Shown here piece by piece: positions 6,699 to 15,355 of a stretch of 42,261 nucleotides of DNA; position 1 is the stretch's first letter; every line of letters starts with the position of its first letter. The notes beneath the pieces are model-generated. The model saw only the letters and a program-made list of their open reading frames with translations. It did not search any database and was not told the DNA's origin. Source of the DNA: a virus; the IMG/VR virus record IMGVR_UViG_3300045970_000478, positions 1 to 42,261 of that record. One strand, written 5' to 3'. A program made the position numbers and the translations under genes.

Positions 6699-9600
6699 CG
6701 CCCGAGCCTCGACTGGAGGGACGTGGGGTTGTTTCGGAGGTACGCGGCAGCCCGGCGCCCGGCTGCCTCGGGATTGCCGCCGCCACTACCACCGCCCGCG
6801 AGGACGACGATCGGGGCCTGTCCGTTCGAACCCTTGCCGTTTGCGAGGGAGTCCAGGGCGGTCGCGAGCCTGCCGGCTGCGTCGGCGGCCAGGCCCATGT
6901 TTGCGGCCGAACGGGTGGTCTGCTCGTTCAGTCCGCCTCCACCGCCTCCGCCTCCACTCCCACCATTCCCGCCCCCCGTTCCCGGATCGGACGTCCCGCG
7001 CAATATATCCAGCATTTTCTGCAGCTCGATTGCCAGCGGCTGCGCGGCCTTGAGGAGCTCGTCGGCGAACCCGGTCATGGCCGTCTCGAAGGCGATCCGG
7101 AGGGAAATGATCCCGTTCTGGAGGAGAGTGATGTCGTTCGCGGCCGCGATGATGTTGTCGTGGATCAGCTTTCCGGCTTCCTCGAGGACGGCCCGCAGCT
7201 TGACGTTCTCGGCTTCCAGGTCAGTCGTGAACTTGGCGGCCGCGGCATCGATGGCCGTGGTCAATAGACCGAGCGACGTGATCAGGGTCCCGATCGCGTT
7301 CGCCGCGGCCGTTACGTTCCCGGCGATCAGCTTCCCGGCTTCGTCCATGATTTCCCGAAGCTTTTTGTTCGCATCTTCGAGACCTTTGGAGGCGGCCCCC
7401 AGAAGACGCTTCGCAGATTCGTCGGTATGGCTCAGGAGAGTCTTAAGCCACTCCACCGCCGCGGCCCGGTTCGGGTCGTTCTGGTCAAAGGTGCCTATGT
7501 ACTGCGATCCGAGCGACTGGATCCTCGAAGTCAACCGCTGGATTTCCGCCGGGTCCGTCGCCGCCTGAAGCTGGTCGTAAAGGGACTGAAGCTCCTTCTG
7601 GAGCACGTCGGCCTGGTCACGCTTGCTCTTGCCGGACAGATCAAGGCCGAAGATCTGGTCCTGGATTGACTCGTGAATCCCTTTCGCCATCTGGGCGATG
7701 GCTGCGATCGCCTGCTCGTTCGCGCGCCACATCGTGAGAGCGGCCCCCGAGACCCGATTGATCGCGTCCACCTGGGCCTGCCCCGAAAGATTGCTCGCCG
7801 CGGCGAGCTCCCCGGCGATACCCGTGATGCTCGAGAGGGGATTCGCAGCCCCGCTCATCTCAGCGATGGCGTCGGAGATGGTTTGCTGGGCCTGGAGGGC
7901 GGCTGCGTGCCATGCGATCGCGGCCGAGAGGAGCGACTTGTAGGCTGCGATCCCTTCCTCGGCGGCCTTCTTGGCGTCCGCCCAGGTCGTAGCCGCCGCG
8001 ACCTTGCCGTCGCTCATCCAAGCCGTGTATTCGAGGTCGGCCGTCCGCTGCCCAGGCGACTTGAGGGCGTCCCGCGACTGAGTGATCAGGTCGGTGATCG
8101 ACTGCCCAAGGGCGAGGGCTTCCGCCTTGAGAGCCGCTATCGCCGCCGAGTTGGCCTGCCACATGTCGAACGCCGCCTTCGCAACGTCGGCGATCTGGGC
8201 CATCTGGGCCTCGCCGGTCATGGTCGAGGCCTTCGCGAGTTCATTTTGGATATCGGCCACCGTCTTGAACTTGTCGGCCGTCCCGTCGATCACGGAGAGC
8301 ATCCCCTTGATGTCCGCCTCGACCTTGAGGGCGGCATCGTGCCAGGAGATCGCGGCCTGGAGGAGAGCCTGGAAGGCCGCGAGGCCCTCGTTGGCGAACT
8401 TCTGGGCGTCGGCGGGATTCGTGGCGCTCGTCACCTTGTCCCAGGCGCCCCAGGCGGTCCGGGTAACGTCGTCCTTCCGTTCCTGGGGCGCCTTCAGGGC
8501 GTCGGAACTTTGCGTAACGAGGTCGTTAGCGGCTCGCGAGAACGAATCGATCGCCTGACGGAGGGCGTCGATCGCGGTCATCATCTGCTGATAGGCCGCG
8601 TTGATGTCCGTGACGAGAGTCTCGGCGCGGTTGAGCTGCTCGTCGCCCGTATAGGTGCCGATTTCAGCGCCGCGCCCCGTGATCCCAGCCACCGTCTTCT
8701 TGAGTTTCGAGACCGCTGTTTCATTGGCCAGGTCCGCTAGTGTGGCGAACTGCTCCGCGACGCTCTTCCCAAGTTCAAGGACGAGCGTATCGGCCGTGAT
8801 GAGGACACCAACCAGCTTCTTCAGGTAGGCGATGATGGTCTCGGGGGTGTCGACATTCACCCGATCCGCGATCTCCTGAACCTTGTCCAAGGTCATGTCG
8901 AGGCCCAAGAGCATCTTCGCGATGGGGGCCTCCCTGTTGACCTCCCCGCCCCACTTCGCTGGGCCCGTGATGCCAGGGAGATCGTTCTGCCCGAGATTCT
9001 TGAGCCCCATCAGAACGGCGAGTATTTCCTTTGGGATGATCTCCGAGAAGATCTTCTTCACTCCCGCCTGCATATCCTCGTCCGAGCCAGCGTGTACCTC
9101 GAAGGCCATGGTCTTCAGGTAGTCCATGACCAGCCGGTTCATCTCGGCAACGAAGGCGGGGGCGTCTACGCCGGTCCCTTGGCGAAGAATGTCCGAGATC
9201 GTGCCGGTCATCCCGGACGTGCTGTTCGCTACGGTCTTCCACATAGGGTCGAAGCCCTGATGCGCGAACATTTCTGAACCTCTGATTGGGACACGGCCCT
9301 CGGTATTCGGTGAAGAGAGAATGCCGATGATCGCCCCGACAATGGCCCCGATGATGGTCCCGATGACGGGCCACGCGGACCCGATCGTCGCTCCTGTTGC
9401 AGCGGAGGTCAGCCCCACGGCGATCGCCGTCACTGCGGTCTGGGTCAGAAGTGCCGCGACGTACCCGAGAGCCGCCCCGATGTAGGCACCGGTCGCCCGG
9501 TATGGAACGCCACCCCCACCAGCCGCGACAGTTCCAACCCCGCCGACGATACCGAGCCCCCCAGCGATGGCTCCTAGACCAGCCCCCCCGCCAAGCCCCG

Positions 9601-12475
9601 CGTCAATCGACTCACCGCTGCCAGCGTATTCCCCAATTCCCATCCCGCCGCCGGCCCCCCCGTCTCGAGCGCCGAATAGTTTCATTTGGTACTGCCCAGT
9701 GATCCAGGACTGGACCATCTCGGTGACCATCTTCGAGAACGACCGGAGGATCGAATCCCACACGCCTTTCAGTACGTCGCCGAGAGATGAGACCTTGCCC
9801 GAGATCACGCTGTAGACGCTGTCCTCGAACCCCTTGCCGATGGCGTCCCAGACGGAGAGGAGGTAGTCGCGGGTGGATTCGGCGTTCTTGCGGACCTTTT
9901 GTAGGTACGCCTGGAATGCGGCATCCTGCCCGTCTCCACTCTCAAGCGCCGCCTTCTCGTTCACAGAGGCCATCGCGCGCGCGCGCTCCGTGACCGTGAG
10001 AACGCCCTCCTTGGCCTTCTCCTGAATGCTCGTGATCTGGGCCTTCATCTGTTCCCAGAACGACTGAGGGGCCTTGAGTGCCTTCGCGGCGCTCAGGTTG
10101 ACGAACGCCTTCTCGAGTTCGGCCTGAGTCTGGATGACGCCGGAGTTCACGTCCTGCATCAGCTTCTTGTACCCGGCCTCGAACTCGTGATCGGCGAGCA
10201 GCATGCCCGCTTCGATTTCGCGCCCCTGCTTTGCCAGGCCTTCCCGGAAGAGCGTTGCCGATTCCTCCATCGTCTGCCGGAGCCAGTCGCGGCCCATGAG
10301 AGCCTTTTCCGCCTCGGTCTTCTCTTTGAGCGCCTCCAGGTAATCATCCTGGTCGGCCTGTTTCTTGGCGAGCTCCTCCTTCGTCCACTCCCTCGATTGG
10401 GTCGCGACCCTCATCGTCTCTGTCGAGGCGCGGATCTCCGCTTCGAGCCTGGCGTCGAGCGCGGCCACTTCCTTCTCGGTGCCTTCGAGCAGGACGTTTG
10501 CCGTGTCTTCCTGGACTTTCTTGATGTCCTCGACGATCTTGCGGTGAGCCGCGGCCATCTCGACGCCGTGCGCCCGGACGAGTTCCGCCGCCTGCTTCCC
10601 GTTGTATTCCTTGGTGAGGCTGAGCTTCTCCTGCAGGAGCTTCTTCGTCTCCTCGTTCGATGTCTTCCCGATCTCGGCCGTGATCTTCGCCGCCTCTACC
10701 GCCCCCTGGGTCTGGAGGTCCAACAGCGACTTTGTGAGTTCCGCCGTCCCGATAGACCCTATTGAGCCCTTGAGCTTTGTGATCTCCTGCCCGAGTTTCT
10801 CGAGCACGGCCAAGTCGGGAGCCGCGGCGATCGCCTTGAGCTGCGCCCCGACCTTCTGAGAAGCATCGGCGTACGAAAGCGAGGCTGATGCCATGAGCTC
10901 GTACACCTGTTTCCGCTCGGAGAGCTTCAGGGTCATTGACGCCTCGGCGTCCTTCGCTGTGAGGGTCACGCCGTAGACGTTTTGAATCTGCTTGATGTAC
11001 TCCTTGGTCTGCTCGGCAGCGGTTGCCCATGCCTCGTTCCCGGCGTTCTCCTCATCCATGAGGTGGAGCTTCATCATCCACAGGCCAATCGCCGCAATGG
11101 CCGCGGGGATGGCGACGAGGGCGACCTGAAGAGCCGTGACGCCCGCCGTGAGCGCCCCGAGGACCCCGGTAGCGGTTACGGTCGCCGTGGTCGCCGTGGT
11201 CGTCGTAACCGTCATCGCTTCCATGGTGAGGGTGTGAGCGTTGACAGCAGTGGTCGCGTGGGATGCCGCGGCGGCTTCAAGTTCAAGGGCCGCGGCCGCC
11301 GCCACGGTCGCCGCAGCACTCGCTGCCGTCGCCGTCAGCGCCGCAATTTCCGCCGCCGCCCAAGTCGCGAGCTTTCCGCCGATCGCAGCGGATAGCAACC
11401 CGAATGCCCGGGCTGCTACGTACGCCTCTGCCGCCATGCCACCGAACGCTTCAACGACGGGAGTTAGGACCTTGAAAAGACCGGTAAGCACGTCAATGAA
11501 AGGGACAACGGCCCCCGCGAGATCACCGAACGCCCCCAGGCCAGCCGCCCCGAATTCAAGGAGGGCCGGGCCGAGCGTCGAAAGTTTCGCAACGAGCGCC
11601 CCGACGCCATTCAGAAAGGCGGTGATCCCCGCAATCAACTTCGGGTTGAATTCGAAGTCGCCCTTCGAGATCTTGACGATGGAGTCCGTCAGATCGAAGA
11701 CGGCCTTTTTGGCCGAAGCGAACAGCTGGCCTCCCCCTTCCCCCAGTGCCTGATTGAAGGCATCCTTCAGGTTCGACCACGCCGCCGACCAGGTCTTGTT
11801 CACGTAGGGCGCCATGTCCGCGAACCCCTGCATGATCTTGGTCATGTTCTGGAAGGTCGTCCCCTGCGCCTTCCAAAGCGCTAGGGTCACGGGGGACACT
11901 CCGGCGTTCTTGAAAAGGGATCCGACTCGTCCCTCTGCCGACACCACGCCGGCCAGCACGAGGGAAATTTGAGAAGAGACCTCCCGGAGTGGAAGCTTTG
12001 TGGAAGCGGCCAGCTGGGCGATCGTTTTCGTAAAATCGACGACTTGTCCGGTGGCAAACCCCGCTTGGACAGCCGCTGGCATCATCGTCTGGAAGGCGTC
12101 GAGGAGTTCCGTGAATTCGAAGGCGGTCTCGAGAGCCGCGATCCTGAGCCCCTGCTGCGCCTTCTTGGCGACCTCCATGGCCTGCTCGTGTCCTACTGCC
12201 GCACCGTTCACCAGCATGAACGACTTGACCATCGAGGCGATTGCAAGCTGAGAGGATTCCGTCTGGCCCTGGAATCCCATGGCCTGGCCCACCACGGCCT
12301 TCATAGCCGCCCCTACCGCCGCCAGCCCGCCTACGGCCGCAGCCATCCCCATGAACGAACCAGAGAGCCCCTGGACCTGATTGGAGAGCGTCTGCGTGTT
12401 GCTCGAGACGGCCTTCAGCACCGAAGACGCCCGGTCCTCCGCGGTCAGCGCAATAGAGGCGGTGTAATCAGCCAC
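6695..12475 (-). CDS. Tape measure protein
   Basis: A 1,926-residue tape measure protein, the longest gene here, setting tail length and forming the central core. It starts with the usual helical domain (MADYTASIALTAEDRASSVL). Long alpha-helical, Ala-rich stretches follow, with a hydrophobic region near residues 1000-1060 containing Gly-rich membrane-like helices. Two 144-residue repeats lie at 1319-1606, with shorter helical repeats after them and a Gly-rich hinge near residues 1830-1850. At about 0.15 nm per residue, the rule from other siphophages, the tail would be close to 290 nm. The gene follows the G/GT chaperones, whose stop it overlaps by 8 bases. Confidence 0.92.
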   Translation of the reverse strand: MADYTASIALTAEDRASSVLKAVSSNTQTLSNQVQGLSGSFMGMAAAVGGLAAVGAAMKAVVGQAMGFQGQTESSQLAIASMVKSFMLVNGAAVGHEQAMEVAKKAQQGLRIAALETAFEFTELLDAFQTMMPAAVQAGFATGQVVDFTKTIAQLAASTKLPLREVSSQISLVLAGVVSAEGRVGSLFKNAGVSPVTLALWKAQGTTFQNMTKIMQGFADMAPYVNKTWSAAWSNLKDAFNQALGEGGGQLFASAKKAVFDLTDSIVKISKGDFEFNPKLIAGITAFLNGVGALVAKLSTLGPALLEFGAAGLGAFGDLAGAVVPFIDVLTGLFKVLTPVVEAFGGMAAEAYVAARAFGLLSAAIGGKLATWAAAEIAALTATAASAAATVAAAAALELEAAAASHATTAVNAHTLTMEAMTVTTTTATTATVTATGVLGALTAGVTALQVALVAIPAAIAAIGLWMMKLHLMDEENAGNEAWATAAEQTKEYIKQIQNVYGVTLTAKDAEASMTLKLSERKQVYELMASASLSYADASQKVGAQLKAIAAAPDLAVLEKLGQEITKLKGSIGSIGTAELTKSLLDLQTQGAVEAAKITAEIGKTSNEETKKLLQEKLSLTKEYNGKQAAELVRAHGVEMAAAHRKIVEDIKKVQEDTANVLLEGTEKEVAALDARLEAEIRASTETMRVATQSREWTKEELAKKQADQDDYLEALKEKTEAEKALMGRDWLRQTMEESATLFREGLAKQGREIEAGMLLADHEFEAGYKKLMQDVNSGVIQTQAELEKAFVNLSAAKALKAPQSFWEQMKAQITSIQEKAKEGVLTVTERARAMASVNEKAALESGDGQDAAFQAYLQKVRKNAESTRDYLLSVWDAIGKGFEDSVYSVISGKVSSLGDVLKGVWDSILRSFSKMVTEMVQSWITGQYQMKLFGARDGGAGGGMGIGEYAGSGESIDAGLGGGAGLGAIAGGLGIVGGVGTVAAGGGGVPYRATGAYIGAALGYVAALLTQTAVTAIAVGLTSAATGATIGSAWPVIGTIIGAIVGAIIGILSSPNTEGRVPIRGSEMFAHQGFDPMWKTVANSTSGMTGTISDILRQGTGVDAPAFVAEMNRLVMDYLKTMAFEVHAGSDEDMQAGVKKIFSEIIPKEILAVLMGLKNLGQNDLPGITGPAKWGGEVNREAPIAKMLLGLDMTLDKVQEIADRVNVDTPETIIAYLKKLVGVLITADTLVLELGKSVAEQFATLADLANETAVSKLKKTVAGITGRGAEIGTYTGDEQLNRAETLVTDINAAYQQMMTAIDALRQAIDSFSRAANDLVTQSSDALKAPQERKDDVTRTAWGAWDKVTSATNPADAQKFANEGLAAFQALLQAAISWHDAALKVEADIKGMLSVIDGTADKFKTVADIQNELAKASTMTGEAQMAQIADVAKAAFDMWQANSAAIAALKAEALALGQSITDLITQSRDALKSPGQRTADLEYTAWMSDGKVAAATTWADAKKAAEEGIAAYKSLLSAAIAWHAAALQAQQTISDAIAEMSGAANPLSSITGIAGELAAASNLSGQAQVDAINRVSGAALTMWRANEQAIAAIAQMAKGIHESIQDQIFGLDLSGKSKRDQADVLQKELQSLYDQLQAATDPAEIQRLTSRIQSLGSQYIGTFDQNDPNRAAAVEWLKTLLSHTDESAKRLLGAASKGLEDANKKLREIMDEAGKLIAGNVTAAANAIGTLITSLGLLTTAIDAAAAKFTTDLEAENVKLRAVLEEAGKLIHDNIIAAANDITLLQNGIISLRIAFETAMTGFADELLKAAQPLAIELQKMLDILRGTSDPGTGGGNGGSGGGGGGGGLNEQTTRSAANMGLAADAAGRLATALDSLANGKGSNGQAPIVVLAGGGSGGGNPEAAGRRAAAYLRNNPTSLQSRLGR
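7658..8521 (-). repeat. Two tandem 432-bp units in the tape measure gene
   Basis: Unit 1 (8090-8521, residues 1319-1462) begins LVTQSSDALKAPQERK; unit 2 (7658-8089, residues 1463-1606) begins LITQSRDALKSPGQRT. Both are exactly 144 residues and share ISWHDAAL/IAWHAAAL and FDMWQAN/LTMWRAN at the same offsets. Flanking residues show weaker traces of the same pattern. They look like an internal duplication that lengthened the tail. Confidence 0.8.
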
Positions 12476-12878
12476 GCTTGTTCTCCTGTTTCTTCCGGTC
12501 GGCTTCCTGCTCTTCGTGAGTCAGCCGAAGGAATTCCGCCTCGAGCGACTGGAGGTATTCGAACCGGGCGGCGTTCATGGGGATTCCGCTCCACTTGGCC
12601 ACCCGATCGATGACGTTGTAGTCAAGGCCGACGAGTCCCCCGAAGGAGACCCGCCATTGCGTCTGAAGATGTCCGAAGAGCTCGAGTGCCGCCAAGGCAT
12701 CGTCTGACAGGGTGGCCGAGGATGCCTTCCGCTCCCATTCACACTGACCGCCTGACGGCTTGGAGTAGAAGCATCCATCGGTCCCCCTGACGCGCCGGGA
12801 GAGAGCCCGGCACTCGTTACAGTTCTTCGGTAGGTTCGGGTCCCCCTTGCGCCAGACCGCCCGGGCGACCTCTAGAAG
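12468..12878 (-). CDS. Tail chaperone GT extension (DUF1799-like), made by -1 frameshift
   Basis: This frame is open from the slippery site to the stop at 12468 and encodes 136 residues. They would be fused to the 127 residues of the upstream G-like protein, giving about 263 residues. The C-terminal 75 residues (FGGLVGLDYNVIDRVAKW) resemble DUF1799 phage proteins. The frame has no convincing independent start: the first in-frame candidate is a TTG at 12695, which would discard the linker. The linker holds cysteines spaced C-x2-C-x12-C-x9-C, a possible zinc knuckle. By analogy with lambda gpGT it would load the tape measure with tail tube subunits during assembly. Confidence 0.8.
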   Translation of the reverse strand, partial: LLEVARAVWRKGDPNLPKNCNECRALSRRVRGTDGCFYSKPSGGQCEWERKASSATLSDDALAALELFGHLQTQWRVSFGGLVGLDYNVIDRVAKWSGIPMNAARFEYLQSLEAEFLRLTHEEQEADRKKQENKRG

Positions 12879-13258
12879 TTTTTTGCGAGGTCCGCCAGCT
12901 CCTTGTCGAAGTTCTCCTGAGCCCGGGCCGTGCCTTCAGTGATCCGGGGCAGGAAGTGGTCGAAGTTCGTGAGAAGCGCCCGCTGCTCGTGCGGCGGGAT
13001 CGCCCTGGCGACGCCCCCCTCGGGAGTGACGTTCCATTCGATGATCGCCGCGAGGGAGAAGTCGACGGCAAGCGCGTCCTGTTTGTCGAGGGACATCTTC
13101 TCGACGGAGTCCTTCTCCTGGGCCTTGTGCTTGGTCAGGAGGTCGAGCCGGGTGCGACGCACGAGGCCCCGAAGGGCGACCTCGTGCTTTTCGGTGCGGA
13201 TCGTCTCGCCAGTCTTGGGGTCCTCGACGAGGTGGGGGATGTTTACGACTTCGCGCAT
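12872..13258 (-). CDS. Tail assembly chaperone (G-like)
   Basis: A 128-residue protein between the tail tube gene and the tape measure gene, the position of the G chaperone in siphophages. It is mostly alpha-helical and charged, ending KELADLAKNF. The last sense codons are GCA AAA AAC TTC before TAG, so a minority of ribosomes are expected to slip at A AAA AAC and continue into the following frame. The short form and the long GT form would coexist, as in lambda. Confidence 0.8.
   Translation of the reverse strand: MREVVNIPHLVEDPKTGETIRTEKHEVALRGLVRRTRLDLLTKHKAQEKDSVEKMSLDKQDALAVDFSLAAIIEWNVTPEGGVARAIPPHEQRALLTNFDHFLPRITEGTARAQENFDKELADLAKNF
12878..12884 (-). promoter_or_regulatory. Programmed -1 ribosomal frameshift site (A AAA AAC)
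   Basis: On the minus strand the heptamer AAAAAAC fits X XXY YYZ in the zero frame of the G-like gene (GCA AAA AAC), two codons before its stop. After a one-base backward slip, reading continues without a stop through to 12468 in the frame of the DUF1799-like protein. Any stimulatory RNA structure downstream was not worked out. Confidence 0.85.
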
Positions 13259-13270
13259 TCAGTCCTCTTC

Positions 13271-14266
13271 TTACGGCGTGGCGTAGACGGTGCCGGCGGT
13301 CGTGTTGATCGTCGTACCCGTGATGGAGGTTCCGGCCGCGGTGTTCTTGGCGGCGGCGAGCGAGAACGTAGCGGTCAGCTCTCCGTCCCCAATCTTCGGG
13401 AGACTCGGCTTGCCGTAGGTCTCGGGAAGCGAGAGAGAGAACGAGTTCGCGCCGTTCGTCCAGGTGAGCGTCACGACGACAGGAGTCGTCGGCGTGGTGA
13501 GCACCGCGAGCATCTTCGCGGCCGACCCGGTGTCCCAGACGACGTCGAACGAGGCGGAGACGCTGGCCCGCCCGCGTGCGATCCCGAACAGGACGCTCGC
13601 TCCTCCTACCCGGAAATCATCGGTCTTGAGGTTGTGGTTCACCTCAACGCTGCCGCTCCGGACGTAGGTGACGGCGGCGTCGATCGAGACCAACCCGGTC
13701 GAGAGCCACGCATTGTCGATCGACACGCTGGTCGTGAAGTCCACGGTCGTGCCCGCCGCGAGGATCGTGGTCGCGTCCTCGTAGGTCGTCGCCTTCGCGA
13801 CGAACGAGACGGTGCACTTCAGCGGGCCTTCCGATCCGACCTCCCACTTGATCGAGTTCACGACGCAGCCCCTGGAGACGATTGACTTCGTGTCGCCCGT
13901 GTCGAGGACCTCGACGATGGTGAAGCTGTAGAGCGACCCCGAGATCAGCTTGCAGGTGTGGGTGTAGGGGCCGGCGCCGGTCGTGACGATCGGGCCGATC
14001 CCGGCACCGCACAGGAGCGCCATCGTCTCGAGGTTCGGGGCGAACGTGAAGTCGCCGGCTGCCTTCCGGTTCCCGAGGATGGCGGCGCGCGGGTTCGGGT
14101 CGCCTCCGAGCAGCTCGGACTGGATCTGGTTGATCTCGGGGACGAACCCTCCTCCGGGTGTGACCGCGATGGTCATCCACTCGGGGATCGCTGGAGTCGC
14201 CCCCCACGTGAGAGTCTCCCGGCAGATCTTGATGAGGGTGTTAGGGCCTTGGGCGGGGGTAGGCAT
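13271..14266 (-). CDS. Major tail tube protein
   Basis: A 331-residue beta-rich protein located between the tail terminator-like gene and the tail chaperones, where the tail tube gene belongs. Motifs such as FTFAPNLETMALLCG near residue 75 and alternating Thr/Ser/Val strands throughout are typical of phage tail tube proteins. The C-terminal stretch (residues about 290-331) is Thr/Ala/Gly-rich and may be a surface-exposed appendage. The ATG at 14266 is preceded by AAAGGAG. It forms the stacked rings of the tail around the tape measure. Confidence 0.78.
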   Translation of the reverse strand: MPTPAQGPNTLIKICRETLTWGATPAIPEWMTIAVTPGGGFVPEINQIQSELLGGDPNPRAAILGNRKAAGDFTFAPNLETMALLCGAGIGPIVTTGAGPYTHTCKLISGSLYSFTIVEVLDTGDTKSIVSRGCVVNSIKWEVGSEGPLKCTVSFVAKATTYEDATTILAAGTTVDFTTSVSIDNAWLSTGLVSIDAAVTYVRSGSVEVNHNLKTDDFRVGGASVLFGIARGRASVSASFDVVWDTGSAAKMLAVLTTPTTPVVVTLTWTNGANSFSLSLPETYGKPSLPKIGDGELTATFSLAAAKNTAAGTSITGTTINTTAGTVYATP

Positions 14267-14279
14267 GACGAGTCTCCTT

Positions 14280-14720
14280 TCAGTTTCCGAAAGTGGTTTG
14301 AATCTTGAAGGTCGAGGCGGAAGCGACGAGGTCGGAGTCGGCGAGCTCGATCGGCTCGTCCTCCTGCCACCGGTACTTGCGTTTCATGGCGACGGTGCTG
14401 GCGAGTCCGTGGACGCGGTCGCGGATCTCCTCCTGGATTCGCCGGAGCTCCGGCCGGCCGCTCACCGCTCCGCGCTGGTTCTTCACGACGACCGAGAACG
14501 TCCACCAGGCCAGCGCCGGAACGAGCCGCTGGCCAACCATGGACTCGCCGTTCTCCTTCGCTGGCCCGTTCGTGATCCCGATGCAGGTAGGCCGGATCCC
14601 GTCTCGAGAGATCAGGTCGGCGACGTCGAGCGTCGGGTGGACGCCTACAACGCCAGTGATCCCGGTCACGGCTGCCGTCAGCTCGGCTTCCATCCCGTCG
14701 TAGAGCCCGACGTCGCTCAT
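14280..14720 (-). CDS. DUF1834-type tail terminator-like protein (Mu gp37-like)
   Basis: A 146-residue protein starting MSDVGLYDGMEAELTAAV, in the position and with the look of the DUF1834/gp37 group encoded by Mu-like phages, probably acting at the head-tail junction. Longer readings with an in-frame upstream ATG exist, but the ATG at 14720 overlaps the upstream stop by 4 bases (ATGA), matching the pattern throughout this genome. Residues about 65-95 include the AWWTFSVVVKNQRG strand typical of the family. Confidence 0.65.
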   Translation of the reverse strand: MSDVGLYDGMEAELTAAVTGITGVVGVHPTLDVADLISRDGIRPTCIGITNGPAKENGESMVGQRLVPALAWWTFSVVVKNQRGAVSGRPELRRIQEEIRDRVHGLASTVAMKRKYRWQEDEPIELADSDLVASASTFKIQTTFGN

Positions 14721-15355
14721 GGCTTCACCATCTGGATCCAGAGAGCGGAGATCTTGGCGACCGCTCGAGGAGTCCACTTCAGGTAGGGGCGGGCGGGAAT
14801 CTTCACGGAGCGGACGAGCGCAAAGATGCGCTCGATGGTGTGAGTGCCAGCGCTGTAGGACGTCCGCCGGGTCTTGAGATTCGTGCTCCTGGCCGCGAGC
14901 GACCGGCGATAGATCCCGGGGCCATCTGGGCCCTTCATCAGGACGAACGCCGTCTTGAAGCTGCGGGGGTTCCCAGCCCGGGCCTCCCCCTTGCTAAGCG
15001 GCGGGCTCAAGGGGATCGCCAGGAACTTCTTTCCAGGGCCAGGCTTGACGACTCCGCCCCGCTGCTGGATGCCGCCGTAGACGGTCCTGGTGCCAACCAC
15101 GAGGTTGTTCGGCTCGACGCGGAACGAGATCGAATCCCTGAGCCTCCCGGTGTCCTGGAGCGGCTGCCCGCCGCGGTACTTCGGCCGCGGCCAGCCGGGA
15201 CCCTGCTGGGCGAAGATCGTCGGGATCTCCTGGCTGACCATGTGGCGGCCGGCGGCCTGAAGCATCCGCTGCCGACCCCCAGGCCCGGCCGCGTCGCCCA
15301 TCTTCTTGAGCGCGCCCAGGAGCTGCTCCCCGCCCCTCAGTTCGGCGCGGATCAC
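14717..15355 (-). CDS. Phage virion morphogenesis protein (Mu gpG-like)
   Basis: A 212-residue protein of the phage virion morphogenesis group. MGDAAGPGGRQRMLQAAGRH is near the start, PLQDTGRLRDSISFRV sits at about residues 68-83, and TRTVYGGIQQRGG follows. These proteins act late in head completion or tail joining. The start is GTG at 15355: it overlaps the upstream stop (GTGA) and has GGAGGG 8 bases before it, whereas the longer reading to 15484 lies inside the neighbouring gene. Confidence 0.75.
   Translation of the reverse strand: MIRAELRGGEQLLGALKKMGDAAGPGGRQRMLQAAGRHMVSQEIPTIFAQQGPGWPRPKYRGGQPLQDTGRLRDSISFRVEPNNLVVGTRTVYGGIQQRGGVVKPGPGKKFLAIPLSPPLSKGEARAGNPRSFKTAFVLMKGPDGPGIYRRSLAARSTNLKTRRTSYSAGTHTIERIFALVRSVKIPARPYLKWTPRAVAKISALWIQMVKP

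Noticed and set aside
12575-12778. ORF in a third frame across the G-GT junction
   Set aside because: The -1 frame continuous with the slippery site explains the same bases as coding.
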